Shown: positions 47,201-59,396 of the stretch, in pieces
Layout of the letters: every line of letters begins with the position of its first letter
How positions within the stretch are numbered: the stretch's first letter is position 1
DNA from: Neckera pumila
Lineage: Eukaryota; Streptophyta; Bryopsida; Hypnales; Neckeraceae
Length of the DNA stretch: 64,000 nucleotides
Assembly (NCBI GenBank): GCA_963969595.1
Contig: OZ018413.1
Span: 3,102,501-3,166,500, forward strand
Reading direction: 5' to 3'
The notes under the pieces: generated by a model
The model's database searches: none
Seen by the model: only the letters and a program-made list of their open reading frames with translations
What the model was told of the DNA's origin: nothing
Made by a program: the position numbers and the translations under genes

Positions 47201-48445
47201 CCGGAGAAGAAAATGGTTGCATGGTGTTTGCAACATCACGTGCAGCTACTTGCTTATGGGTATGTCGGCTTCTGTGTCATTGTTCATTTGCATACTCATG
47301 GAACTTGCTTCTTCCTCTAAATACCCCTTAGCTGTCTCACTCGTGCAACAAATGAATAGTGACCTAGGATGTACTTTACCTCTACCAAAAGCCAGATTTG
47401 CAGTGATATTGAATAACTTTTGCAGGACTGTGTTGGGAGGATTTTTGTCTGAAAAGTATTTAGGACGACCTGAGCCAAAAAAGCCAGACCTTACCACATC
47501 GTCGCTCTCCAAGTACAAATATGTTATAGATCAATGGGGAGGTTGGACTTTGTTCCAGGTGCGTCCTAATTGAAATGACTTGAAGTGTGAATCCTCGTTT
47601 GATTGTCCTATTTTCACTTCCTTTAAATGGATTAATTTTATTCTTTGATTGAAACAAATGGACGGATCCTACAATTATGAGTATTTCAATATCGATGGTG
47701 CTGAAATTTTAGTACTCATTTCATAGCAATTCACTTCGTTCTACAGGAGCTCCTTCTTGCTTTGAGTCAAATTGCAAGCAAGTATAAGGTTAGCATCAGC
47801 AACGTTGCAGTACGATACATTGCAGACAAGCCTGCAGTTGCTGCAGTGATTGTTGGTGCCCGGCTTGGCATATCCGAGCATATTGCTAGCAATCAGGCTG
47901 CATACTCTTTCCCTGGTGCGTTGAAGCTTGCATAGATGTCCTAACCAGGGTGTAGTGTGTTCTGATTTCTCTCAGTTCACGTTTTTTTCTAAAATGCAAA
48001 AGAAAGAAAGGACATCCTGTTACTTCAAATCTTAGTCTTATGCTCGAGGTGCTTGGTTAAGTCGGGTTTCGTCGTTTTGGCTTCTTCTATGATTCTTGGG
48101 ATGCTATTTGGAATGAAAAATGGGCACATATACCAAGCTCGCTCTCTGAGTCACCTCTTGTCTGAGCCAGTACCATAAACGTATTTTTTGTATCAATAGA
48201 TCTTATGGAAGATTCTCTTTTTGATGTTGTCTATAGTTCATAAAACGTCCTAATTTTACTAAAATCTCTATTCATTGCAAACTTACACTGACTTCAGATA
48301 TGATTGATTATTCACCTTGAATTTGGCTCCTAAATCAATCTGCATGTTGCCTGCAGGTTTGGATGAAGGAGACATTGCTCTCATTCATTCTATTGTGAAG
48401 AAAGGAAGCGAACTTCCTGGAGACTGCGGTGATGAGTACAGATAG
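44294..48445 (+). CDS. aldo/keto reductase, nine exons, complete
   Basis: NADPH-dependent carbonyl reductase of the plant aldo/keto reductase superfamily (TIM-barrel); the physiological substrate is unknown. Spliced exons: 44294-44432, 45059-45169, 45555-45647, 46115-46214, 46762-46918, 47174-47259, 47426-47558, 47747-47915, 48357-48445. All introns are GT-AG, and the joined frame is open for 358 residues with TAG at 48443-48445. It begins [14 protein letters not shown]. The barrel starts at [17 protein letters not shown]. The catalytic tetrad is complete: Asp79 and Tyr84 in [15 protein letters not shown], Lys109 in [10 protein letters not shown], His147 in DMVQFHWWDY. The cofactor-side strands [16 protein letters not shown] and [12 protein letters not shown] follow, and the C-terminus GDCGDEYR matches plant members. 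The ATG at 44294 has a good ACCATGG context. No clear transit peptide is visible. Intron 4 holds an antisense LTR-retrotransposon remnant. Confidence 0.93.
46350..46690 (-). mobile_element. LTR-retrotransposon remnant, antisense inside intron 4 of the aldo/keto reductase gene
   Basis: Read on the minus strand: an LTR-like end CCCAACA (46689-46695), a sequence close to a tRNA-iMet primer-binding site (TGGTGTCAG at about 46677-46685), a short internal part, a purine tract AAGGGGGAGA (about 46571-46581) and a new LTR start TGTTGGGGCCCAGGCCC at 46523. The order fits a miniature or internally deleted Copia-type element. Its outer limits are uncertain. Confidence 0.4.
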
Positions 48446-49324
48446 TTTGGAGACGTCTAGTTTAGTCCTAGGCTCGATCCTTTCGGGACTGCCTGGATGG
48501 TCATGCACTGAAGTATCTCAATTCGAAGGGTGTATTGTTGTTGGCCCACTTGCTTTGCAGCCTATTCTTATCCACGCTGATACAGAAGTCACGACTCCAC
48601 TTTCAATGTAAATTCCGTCCTCAGTAACTGCACAAAAGCAAAAGTAAAATATTTCCATTCTATTCTGCAAAGTGTTGGGAAGCTTAAAAACAGTTGAAGC
48701 ATCAAAAATGAAATTGCCCGCATAATGGGTTTAATTACAATTTTCTGAAGAACTCTCGAGTATAGCAAGGCTGTGAGAAGTGGACTGTACTAATGTCCAA
48801 ACAACGTGCCCCAGCACACAAACTTCGAACGCGGGTATAATTCCACGGCATCTCCAATGGCATCCCATGTGCTTTCAATCTGTCTGTTACCAAGTGACAT
48901 GGAGAATTAAGTGGTCACTCACAACATTTGCATATGCACAAACCTGTAGTATAAATGGGACCTTAGACTGAAGTTGTATGTCTTAGCTGGTTTGGACGTA
49001 CATATATGTATCCTCAGAGACTGCACATGGGGCAATTCTGTACACAAAATTACTTCTAAACAGCCAAATGAACGGCGATCCATATGAAAATGAGGTGAAG
49101 GATCCATGGAGTGACCTCTTCTCTGTCAGGGATTTCAACAAGTATTTCTACTACACTGATTTGTCCTATTAGTACAAATCCAAAATAATTTGACTTTGGG
49201 ACTTTGTGTGATTTGTTCTTATTAGTACCTGACACTAATTTACCAAAGTCAAACTATTTTGAATTTGTGCAGGTTGAAATTCTATTGAACCAATATCCCA
49301 AAACATTAAATTTTTGTGGTGACG
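48446..49324. other. 3' flank between the aldo/keto reductase gene and the minus-strand gene
   Basis: Holds the presumed 3' UTRs of two convergent genes. No other gene is seen. Confidence 0.4.
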
Positions 49325-49872
49325 CTATTTTCCCCCCTCACTATCAGTATAGCTTTCGGATGTATAACTCCGGACCTCTAAGTTAACGACGTCGTACTTG
49401 TACCACTGGTGAAGCTTATGGGGTTCACGAAAGCCCTCTCCCCAGTTATTGATATACAAAATCGCCACAGGAATCAAGTGATTCCATCGAGAGCTCTGCC
49501 CTGCAATCCCTTGCACTAATGCTGATGACAAAGTGCTGCTGGAGGGACTTGAGCTCCCGGTGACCTGATATTTTGACTTATTAAAGTGTGTTATGAACTC
49601 ACTGCAAATGGCATCCTTCGGATTCACGTACAGATGAGGAGTCCATCTTGCCCGCAGTAGCTTGTCGCACTCCTCAGCCATTTCCTTCGAATATGTCGGA
49701 GCCGAAAGGCTTCCAGTTGCTTTGGCTGAGTGTTAATCCACCGCTCTTCGGCTTTTCGTACAACAGGAGCCGCAACCTTTCGGATATGTTTGGGATCAAT
49801 ACCAGGAATCACCTTTCCGAACGCGTCGACCAAGCCTTTAGCTAAGCTCTTAAGGATTTTCTTTAAGAGCAT
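49325..49872 (-). pseudogene. unrecognised gene, apparently frameshifted
   Basis: Two overlapping minus-strand frames look like one protein. The first starts at 49872 (MLLKKILKSLAKGLVDAFGK), giving an amphipathic Lys-rich helix, and reads naturally through KAEERWINTQPK. The second is open from just after a TAA near 49733 and continues through TGSLSAPTYSKEMAEECDKL, WTPHLYVNPKDAICSEF and LIPVAILYINNWGEGF to a stop at 49325. The natural switch lies near 49715-49725, so a one-base indel, an assembly error or programmed frameshifting could explain it. Alternatively the second frame alone (from ATG 49681, 118 residues) is the gene. I do not recognise the family; no catalytic motif is visible. The neighbour to the left is the convergent aldo/keto reductase. 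Confidence 0.45.
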
Positions 49873-51775
49873 AGTCTAACGGAGAAGTTTTGCGCGTGGA
49901 CGCGGAAGAGATGAATCTTCAGGAAATTGCCTTCCAGCGCAAGCTTTCGAGTGGCAATGAGGGCGAATGGCCGCCACCAGAGTGACCAGCTACCCAAACA
50001 TCCTCAACAGGAACTTCGCGACCGTCTGATCGAACGGTCTACTTACACGGAGTTGACTTACGCTTGCGTGAGGAATTCGAAAATCGATTTTGTATAAAAG
50101 TCAGTAGTGTACTTTAAAACCTAAAGTACAATGAGAGCACTCCTTTTTCGTAACCTTTTGATCGAGTAGGCGCTAACCGCGATTGCTTGCACGGCTTATC
50201 ACAAGTCTACCTCCTGCCTAGTTTGTTTCTCTCTAGCTGCAGAGTCAATTTGTGATTTATACATAAGGGTCCTTAAAGTACAAACTAGCCCGAGTTTTCA
50301 TTCTGCCAGTTCGCGATTTCATTGATTATTACTCTAGATGCTAGCTCCTAGCTAGATTTCCACAGAATTCTGATCTAAACCGTCAAGCCAGAAGAGTTTT
50401 CATCAAAGGGCACGCTCACTGTCGAAGAAAAACAGGTGTGACAGTGATCGAGCATAGACTAGCTACCCATAGAAATTCAAATGCCGTATGTGCGGGCTAC
50501 TGAGCTTACTTACTTGTACAAAGGCGCCGCCTGACAATTGTGCGTGCCTCACAGGTCCTGACACCAGCCCCAAAAGCTAGATTCCACAAACAGACGGCAC
50601 GGAAGAGTCTCCAATCCGTGCTACCTGGATGCAAATTTGTTCAGCTATGATCGATAGGTCTCCGATCGACCATCCGAAGTGATTAGGCCGGGAAGAAATC
50701 CAGCTCAGTTTCATGTACGCAGCACGTACTCAATCTGCTCTCAATGAAACTGGAATTCACCTATGCATTAATTTATCGGTCAATGCTTGCCTAAGAAATC
50801 GATCCAGCAAGTGTTTCTATGTAATTAAGTTTGAGATGCCTGGATTAGTTTGAACCGAGTAAGCGAATGAAAGCCAAGTCTCGGGACATCAGTGACTGCA
50901 TTCAATCGAGGTGCCTCGATTGTCTGCTGGAAGTCGGTCTGCCTGTCGGCAGAATAGGACAGCGTGGATCGAAAGTTGCCGACTAACCAACAGACAACCT
51001 GTCTCGGAAGGGGGGGTAACTCAAGGAGGGTTGGGGATGGGACACACGGAATCCGCCACGGAATATGCCACGGATTATGCCATGGAATATGGAGGGGACG
51101 GATGAACTTTGGCAGTAAGTTGCCAATTGCACACACAAAATGTGCCCTAAAGGGTGCGCTCTCTAGTACAATGAAGCTCCAAAATAAGGGCTCCCATTAG
51201 AGAAAAATTCAGCTCCTCCAAGGGCCATCTGCAGTTGACATGACATGCTATTCTTTGTATGGCCTGTCAACTTTAAAATTGCTCTTGGTGAGTAGTCAAA
51301 TTCTTTGATTGCTCATCGGAGCAGTCAAATTTTGCATAAAATCTTTATATTTGATATCAATTTTCTTCACTTTTTTCTTAATTCACAATAATTTCAATTC
51401 TTTTTTTTAGATCTAAAATTTTTTAGCACTTAAAGAAGACATGAAATTTCCTCTCTGAAAAATAAATATTTAAAATATCATTCATATTTACAGATTCTAA
51501 CTTATCCCACATAGGTTGTTCTACTTCCTACCACCCTATGTGTATATAAAGAGTTGTCTTCTCACATGAAAAAACAAAATAAGTTATTGATGGCAAATGG
51601 TAAGATTACAATAGTGTAATACTTGTTGGATTCTTTGGGTTTCCTGGAAACTTCTTGTTGGTTCCATTTTTGCAACAAATGTCATCAATTCATCATTTGT
51701 ATAAAATCTTTGTTTGAAAATTCCTTAAAGGACATTGATACTTGACTTCAAAGTACAAATATTGTGGATTAATCT
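49873..51775. other. promoter side of the minus-strand gene and intergenic DNA
   Basis: Composition is fairly balanced to about 51200, then AT-rich. Near 51050-51090 there is a short run of ATGCCACGGATT-type units. No gene is recognised. Confidence 0.4.
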
Positions 51776-52440
51776 TTAAAGATGGACCTATGACCACTAA
51801 TTTCAAGCCTAACTGCCCATTACTTAGTTTCCTTCCATTTTACAACTAGATACGGATGAAAATTTTTGAATTTATTTTTGAGAGATAAAATTACATGTCT
51901 TTCTTACTTCACAAACTTTTCAGATTTTTTAATGGAAAATCGATTTTCTTGAGAATTTTTGAAGAAAAAATGAAGAAAATTCACATCAAATAGAAACCTA
52001 TTTCAAAAAATTGAAAAGTTTCACCATTTGTATATATTACAGTGGCAAACATTATGGTGTAAACTCACTTTCTGTGTCATTCTATTGTTCAAAAATAATA
52101 GACATTGAAAACACATCTAAAGTTCAAATTGCAATAAAATATTCAATATTATGAGTTTTTTCAAAATACAAATTAGTGCAGAAACTAGATTAGGTGACCT
52201 TCATCTTGTTAATTGGACTCAAACTCAAAAATATCATTTTCGTAGAGAAATTTCAGATTTAGAGCAAAGAGCAACAACTTCCTAAAATACACTAAAATAG
52301 CATATTTTGTGATATGTATTTTTTACAAACTTCTCATTTACGTAAAACAAGCACTAATAAGACTATGGCCAATTTCATTAAAATGGTGGTATTCCATTTT
52401 TTTGGCACTTTCACCAGTTCAGATCGTACGGCTTGAATTG

Positions 52441-53338
52441 TTAATCCCTAAAGGACCAAACGACGTTTTTTGGCAACATAGCAATTTTGGGCAACTCACT
52501 ACAAATGGAAGTTTCATTTTTTTTCCTTAAAAATTTCACACAGTGTATGTCCAAGGAGTAGCTTTAAGGCCCAACAATTTTCAAAGCTTTTGACTACATG
52601 GTTAAAAAGTTATTGGATGATATGTTATTTTCAACAGTCGGCGGGTAGCTCAAAAAAATTCTAAAAATCACTTTTAAAAAAAATAAAAACTTGAAATTGA
52701 TTCTTTAGATTTATATATTCGCATAAAGCGTTGAATTATTCCATTTTGATTTATGAGATAAAAATTATGAGGTGTTCTAGTTTGCGGGCAGTTATGGATT
52801 CCCTATTTAAAAATAAACTTAGAAGTCCTTTATTTAATTCAATTTTTAATATTTTTTGAAAAAAATAAAAGCACAGGATGTATATTGCTTACTTCAACAT
52901 TACAACTGTTGGGATTGACATTTTTTTATTCCATAATTAAATTCTTTCTACAACCTATTTTATTTCCTATATGTTGTACAATTCCAAATGATCTGAATTT
53001 TTTCAAGTATGTAGCCAACTTGCTTTGAAGAGTGAATCCAAGGACTAACTGCCATTTTGGACATTATTTCATTTAAATGTGACCTTGTGAAGTGCAGCTA
53101 CCTGAGTTTTCGTAGGGCCAAAGAAAGGATTTTTGTCAATTCAAATGCTAATATCTTGCAATCTACACGGTGGAAAATTTTGAAACTTTTTCTACATATT
53201 TTAAAACAAGTTTACTACAAGATCTCACAGATACATATGTTCAAAAATGTTTTTTTTCTGGAATTTGATACTTGTACTAGAAATGGCAGTTTAGGAGTGC
53301 TTTTGGTGAAAACATAGTCTCCAACCTTTAGGGGTTAA
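52441..53338 (+). mobile_element. TTAA-family non-autonomous transposon, complete copy, nested
   Basis: TTAA-TCCCTAAAGGACC on the left and CCTTTAGGGG-TTAA on the right. The interior runs GACGTTTTTTGGC, GTTTGCGGGCAGTTATGG, GTGAAGTGCAGCT, AATGCTAATATCTTGCAATC in family order. It is 898 bp with no transposase. Confidence 0.8.
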
Positions 53339-53570
53339 ACCTATACCGGAAATCTATACCAATATTAGAATTCTGAAATCCATAAATGTCCTAGATACTC
53401 AAATCTACATAAATCCTAGATTTTTTAGACTGTACAATCTGAAATCTATAGGAGTCCTAGATTTTTGGAATCTACAACTACCCTAGATGCCTTTAATGTA
53501 TGCCGTTCCTAGATGTCACTATGCGGTACAAAATGTGCAGTTTGAAAATGGCACATAGAATACCGCCATT

Positions 53571-54481
53571 TTAATCCCTAAAGAAAAAACAAAACAAAAA
53601 AAAATGTCATTTTTTTAGCAAAGAGTGAAAAAAAATGAAAAATGTTTTTTTTGCACATTTAACCGTAGGATCTTACACCTAACTAGTATGAGAATGTGTG
53701 GATAAATTTCAAAATTTTTGACCGTTCAGATTGCAAGATATCTACGTTTAAAGTGAAAAAAACAAATTTTTCAGCACATTGTGGGACTTGATTTTTTGAC
53801 TTTGAACATTTTTAACTTGAAATTTTTACACTAAAGAGTTTTGAGCTTTAAATTTTTATATTGGAGAATTGAGTTGACAATCTACCCCAAAAAAGAAAAT
53901 TCAAAAAAAATTAGTTTTCATTATTGAAAAAATTGTTAAGTAGAAGTAGGTATGAGATAGAAGGAAAATCTAAAACATTCATATATTTTAGATGGAATTA
54001 AAATGCATTAATCCCAATGGTCAGATTATTCTAGCAAATAAACTTAATCATGTAAAAAAAAGAATTGAAAAATTTGAAAAATTGCATTTAGAAATGAATC
54101 CTACAAGTTATTTTTTTCAAAATGATGCTTTAAGTGCCCAAAAAACAAGAATGTCCATAACTTTTTCATAACAAATCCAAATGAAATGAATCAAAGCCTT
54201 TTAGATAGACAAAAATATAATCTATGAGAAAAAAAATACTAAAAAAAAAGAAAAAAAAGGTGCAAATTCTTTTTGTTGTCTGCCATCCCCTTTTTTGAGC
54301 TTATTTGGTCATAACTTTTTCTCCCGGGCACCGATTGTGAAAAAATTATAATCCCATGAAGCTAATCAGTTTTTCTACCTCCCAAAAAAGTTTCAAAAAA
54401 TCAAGAGAAAATTTCAGCCCGTAGGTACCTGCCCAAAAATGCATTTGTCCCCCAAAGAGACAATAGACTTTTAGGGGTTAA
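53571..54481 (-). mobile_element. TTAA-family non-autonomous transposon, complete copy, nested, reverse orientation
   Basis: TTAA-TCCCTAAAG on the left and CTTTTAGGGG-TTAA on the right. The left part carries the family's right half on the opposite strand (CCGTAGGATCTTACACC, GATTGCAAGATATC). It is 911 bp. Confidence 0.7.
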
Positions 54482-55350
54482 TGAAATTTGCCATGACTAC
54501 AAATTCAATTGGATACTCTTCATAACCTATAGTGAAAGGTCAATAAGAAAAAAGTAGATGAAAAAATGCTTTCAATCTTTGTATACATCTCCGCATTGTC
54601 ATCTAGAAGCCACAAAATGGCTCTTGCGGCATTACAGAATTAAGGGAGTCTCCTCTAAAAGCAACCATATTCTATATGTGACCCCTATTTAGGAAGGCTT
54701 AGACATCATGTTGCTTGAAATATGCACTGCTGTCTATGATGAATTAGGTAGGCTTAAATGGTCAAATTAAGAGCAAACTACCATATGTGCAACATGACCC
54801 TTGGGGACATTATATAAGCTAGTATATGCAAATTTGATTTTCAATTTTCCTAGAACGTTTGTCTTGTGAGCTTCATTGGAATAATGAAGGAATTTATATC
54901 CAAAAATAAATAATTAATGGATGACATACCATTGCTCGTCCACATGTGGCGGCATCATCATACTTTAAATTTTTAGGGATGCTTCTTGGCAATTTTATTC
55001 TATTAAAATTAGAAGCTATGGTACAAAGTAATACACAGTAATTTTTTCTTCTCAAACTAATATTGTGCAAAAGAACACACCAAATAGAATCCTTGTAGTA
55101 ATGTTTTGTTTGCCTTCTTTTGACAAGTAAGATGTGCCAACATCTTGCCACAAATTCAATATAATTGATTGATGTTAGTTAAACTTAAAACCACTAGAAG
55201 TATCTTGATTTTTTCCAACTTTTGAGATTTTTTAGGATAGAAAGATATGAATTACATCCTTTTTACACTTAAAGCGAAAGTTTGTGAAGAAAATCTCTTA
55301 AGAGCCTATAGCTTGTCCTTAAAAGCTAGTCTTTGGAAGAGGGTTGCTAT

Positions 55351-55575
55351 TATGTGAGCATAGGAGTGTGAGCCCATGCGCCTAGAATACTATACACTTA
55401 TGTTATAGGTGTATATACTATAGAGATTGTTTGTGATTATAGGATATATATGTTACAAATACCCATATTATAGGTGTTTATGATACATACACCTTCTAAA
55501 GTGTGTGGTGTCTATATTATAGGTATCTATATTGTAGGTTCAATGCTCACAAGCTTGCATTCTTGGGCTCACATA
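55351..55575. repeat. 225-bp MITE with TATGTGAGC ends
   Basis: TATGTGAGCATAGGAGTGTG at the left is mirrored at the right by TATGTGAGCCCAAGAATGCA on the other strand. The interior is built of TATTATAGGTGT-type repeats. Confidence 0.5.
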
Positions 55576-55940
55576 CTAGCACCATTGGTCTTTGGAGATA
55601 GTATAAAGTGAAATGATAATACAAATGGAAAAAAAATTTTAAGTTAGGATAAATGATTGTGAATATATCTTTGACGCAAGGGTACTTACAATTTGCAACT
55701 TACCCTTTGGAATAGGCTTCACACCAAATCTGAGGCTTGAAATTAGCGGACTTTTGTTGTCATGTAGGACAAATGTGAAATTCATAAATGCTAATGGAAT
55801 TCTTTGGATTGAATTCTAAGTAGAAAGAGAATTTCCTTGGTCTTTTCATTTTTCCAAGCTCATATGATTGTTGTAGTTTTGCTTGGTCCATGGCCTCGCT
55901 ACCAAAGTGCCAAGAGTCCATATAAATATCATATAAATAT

Positions 55941-56037
55941 CATATAAGGTATACCAATCAATGCCCAATTCTATCATATGTGCAACTTACCATATAAGTA
56001 TCATATAAGGTAGATCAATCAATGCCCAATTCTATCA
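55941..56037. repeat. 36-bp direct repeat
   Basis: CATATAAGGTATACCAATCA at 55941 recurs at 56002 with two changes and continues through ATGCCCAATTCTATCA in both copies. The copies are 25 bases apart. Confidence 0.8.
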
Positions 56038-57302
56038 ACCTACTTTTGGCCCCAATTTTGTTGAAGAAAACATCCAAATCTGTTCATTTTCTGACAAAAT
56101 CATTATATTAATGCCAGACAACAAAGGGTATTATGTCAATCCTTTAACTTTGTAACCCTGCCACAAACTCTGAGTGTTCAAAGAATGACAAAGAATCTTT
56201 GCATGTAGGACAGAAGAATTGTTCATCCTTGGAATTTCGTGCAAAAAGGGGAAGGCCCTGCACAATAGATTGTCCTCAAATGAGTGCTTTTGGTTTTCTT
56301 AAAGTAAATGATACACAATGTATTAGAAAGGATGATTTCTATGGAGACCAACCCGTCTTTACAAGGGTAATGGATACATGGAAAGGTAGTTATAGGTTGC
56401 TTATTGAACATTTACAACTCCACTCTATAAGCAGTTCTACAATTGTAGGGTAGATGACTTCCAAAATTCACAAAAAATACAATTGAAATAAAAAAATTAT
56501 AATTCCACTTGGGTTTGATTTATGAAACAAGTGCATACGGCTCTATTGGAGTTGGGCCCCAAGATATTCAGATTGCGAAGGAGGGTGGTAACAGGCTTGT
56601 CTACATTACTGTTTCGGCCGCAGCCCCATTTCAGGAAAAGTTTCACCTTAGTCGGCACACCTACTCTTCTGCCGACTGGCCGACTTCAGCAGAATACATC
56701 AATGGGTTTTGCCAACAGAAGGATCCTTGCCCGACTACTTCAATTCCTTTAATTTCATATATTCGGCAAATATAATATTCAAGCACCCGATTCTCAAGTT
56801 AACAGTCGGTAGATCAGACTCTGTCGGAAGGTAATTAAGTACAGGCTGATACATGTCTGATTCAACTAGCAATGTGCTTAAATTCAATGTTGGCATAAAT
56901 GGGATTCAGATTTTGCATACACAGAGTGTCTTTCTGGTCTGAGTCGCTGCTCTAAAAAACTTGCATCGCGAGCACGGATACAGATCTGATTCCCGTTGAT
57001 CCATGATCAGTGACTTGGTGTGCCTTCAAGAGTTTTGTCGCGTCGGCGCTGTAGAAGTGTTTCATACAGTGATCCAATTTCTGTAGTATGCTAGTCTATG
57101 ATTCATCATTGCACCAGTTACTTGAAACCTCTATTCTGTGACTCCAGAACCCTCTTCTTCAATTTGGACCTTCAATTTCAACATCATTTTGTACATATTA
57201 CGCCTGTGCATGCAGATAGCTAATTCGTCGATCAGCACTTCGATCAGGCCAGGGATGCAATTGAAAGTGACTTGCGAATAATCTCGTGCACGACCTGCAA
57301 CT

Positions 57303-57971
57303 ATGTCTCGCGAGAGGGCTACCGAGGAATTCCAAGTGGTGGTGCAGCATCCGAAATCGCTCCGCCCCTGTTTCAAAAAATGCGTAGCGTATTGCTGCCT
57401 ACTATTCTGCTTCTCGCTCGTCCTTGCCCTCTATTACTACGTATGGTGGATAGTTCGCCACTGTCACAATACGCCAGGTCTATGCTTAGAGGATTTGCGT
57501 ATCCGCGACATGGCCGTGAACCAAAACACCACCACGGGGACCTGGCAGGTGAAGAGCGACATCAACGTGAATCTGTCGACGTGGAACAAGAACACGGTGT
57601 CCGGGTGCTTCACCACGTACCGCCGCATGTTTGTACGTGTGGAGTTCAAAGGGCAGGTCATTCTGCTACAAGAAGTGCCGCTGGGGTTTGGACTGAAGCC
57701 GCGCCGGAATCGTCCTGTGGTGTTGAACTTGCTGGGGGATGGCTTTCCATTGAAGACCGAGTTGGGGCGGCTGTTGGAGGGGAATCTGCGAAACGGGAGC
57801 GCTGTGGGGTTGCAGATTTTCTTTGACACACGATACTTGCGAAATGACCGCAAAGCAGGGTGGATGCGCATGGGGTGCGACGTGAAAGCCAAAACGCCGG
57901 CGCGGAATGCTTCCGTCGACGGGAGTGCTGCTGCGGGGGTAGTTTGGTCGTCGTGCATCCCCATCAGTTGA
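57303..57971 (+). CDS. NHL: NDR1/HIN1-like (NHL) membrane protein, LEA_2 fold
   Basis: A 222-residue intronless frame with the plant NHL layout. A short basic cytosolic tail ends in RPCFKKC. One membrane segment lies at about residues 27-51 (VAYCCLLFCFSLVLALYYYV). It is followed by an extracytosolic LEA_2 domain: LRIRDMAVNQNTTTGTWQVK, the conserved DINVNLSTWNKN strand, then VRVEFKGQVILLQEVPLGFG, and a late Cys-containing strand near the C-terminus (WMRMGCDVKAK). Arabidopsis members such as NDR1 sit in the plasma membrane and act in defence signalling or wall-membrane attachment. This copy has Asn-x-Thr/Ser sites (NTTT, NLST) that could be glycosylated. The ATG at 57303 is the first in frame. 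The specific role is not deducible. Confidence 0.85.
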   Translation: MSRERATEEFQVVVQHPKSLRPCFKKCVAYCCLLFCFSLVLALYYYVWWIVRHCHNTPGLCLEDLRIRDMAVNQNTTTGTWQVKSDINVNLSTWNKNTVSGCFTTYRRMFVRVEFKGQVILLQEVPLGFGLKPRRNRPVVLNLLGDGFPLKTELGRLLEGNLRNGSAVGLQIFFDTRYLRNDRKAGWMRMGCDVKAKTPARNASVDGSAAAGVVWSSCIPIS

Positions 57972-59396
57972 CTGGTAGCCCCAGGAGTACTGATGGTGCA
58001 GGCGTGAAAAAAACTAACCCTTATTTTTGTTTATTAAACTCAATAGAGTAACAGCTGCAGATATCGTCCGAATGTGGGTTTGAGCATAGTTACAAGTTTT
58101 TAATGGGTCTTGTTGTTGAGAAATTGATTTCCTTACAAATATAGTTTTTGGACACCATGTGAATACACAATAAATTTTCAAAGTATTGGAAGCAGGTGTG
58201 TCCAAAATCGATTCCCAACTCTCAGGAATGGAGGTTGTATGTATTAGATAACCGACAAGCCGCGGTAGCGGCGAGTAGGTTATCGGACATAACCGGTTGT
58301 TCACTTTTCAATCACAACCTTTGATCTCCGTGATCCAAGGGTGGAGGAAGCAAGTTGAGAGGAGAGAAGGTTATGAGTTGCAACTTGTAATGGCAATGGT
58401 GATGGGTTGCCAATGGGACGGTGCCACGTGAGTGTTGAAAACTCAACAACTGGTTATGTTTTAGGCAAGAGTTTGTAGGTGTCTTAGAAACAAGTCACAA
58501 TTAGATGTAGTTACCTTGGTTTGTGTTGATATGTGAAAATAAAGAGATCAATTGTATTCAAATGTGTAACTAAGAAGATTGGAAAATTGATATATCATAT
58601 AGGTGACTTTCGTGCATGATTTTGTAAAAAAAGTAGGGGAGTCCTGGTTGTGCACTCCTGCATTTCCAATTATGATTAGTGGGATTTTATAGAGGCTCCT
58701 ATTAGTGAGAGCTTTTGATGAAGTGCCTGTGTTGTGTGGTCTCCCTGGCAATTTCCTCATATTTCCATCTCCGTCTCAACAAATTGAGGACATGGCATGC
58801 TCTGCAGAGTCCTCTAGTTCGTACTTTCAACAAACCAGATAATAATTCAATCCGTCAAGCATTACTGATAGGAAATTGATAGGTTGAACCAAGAAGAACC
58901 TGAAATATGTTCAAGAAGAACCTGAAATATTTGAATGGTCCGCATACCCAAGGGGAGGAGCATACCCAAGAGAAGAATTTTTGGGTATGGCATACCTTAG
59001 AGAAGACATTCTTATGGCAATACTGAAAATGGGCTTCACAAATTTTCCCCATTCAGGCTCATTGCCAGCAGTTCAATTGATGTCAACAGGTCAACAAGGT
59101 ACTAATTTGTGGCCACTACTTAGTTGATAAAACTTTCGACAAAATGATTTTCTATTACATAAATGTTTGATCAACATTGATACACATCTGCATATAATCC
59201 TGCTCAATTTGTGATGTGGTAAGATGCATTCAGTGCGACAATGCCATCAAAAAAAAAACATGGAACACATTGATCACTCACTTCTAGAGGCAAAAAGTGG
59301 AACACATGGGTCACTCCCTTTGTTGCAGAAATCAATATTAATACCAAAGCACTGTCATTGTAATGATCAAGACACCAGGGAACATCAGCTATGCAC
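57972..59396. other. 3' flank of the NHL gene and intergenic DNA
   Basis: No gene is recognised. About 58140-58240 matches 23.37-23.46 kb. Around 58905-58935 the phrase AAGAAGAACCTGAAATAT occurs twice in tandem. Confidence 0.4.

Larger units (their letters stand above)
51776..54643 (+). mobile_element. second TTAA-flanked family, copy split by two nested insertions
   Basis: The left end TTAA-AGATGGACCTATGACC and right end ATTACAGAA-TTAA correspond to the ends of the copy at 18901-19634. The shared interior (AATTCACATCAAATAGAAA, TTTCACCAT, GTGGCAAACATTATGGTGTAA) lies at 51960-52300, and the family's right end resumes after 54481. Between them sit the elements 52441-53338 and 53571-54481. Confidence 0.5.
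54644..57302. other. intergenic DNA with short repeats
   Basis: No gene is recognised. It contains the MITE at 55351-55575 and a 36-bp direct repeat (55941-55976 and 56002-56037). The right end is the promoter of the NDR1/HIN1-like gene. Confidence 0.4.

Noticed and set aside
47911..47934. Aldo/keto reductase ending at TAG in intron 8 sequence
   Set aside because: Reading through the donor gives a short unrelated tail; splicing to 48357 restores the conserved C-terminus ending GDEYR.
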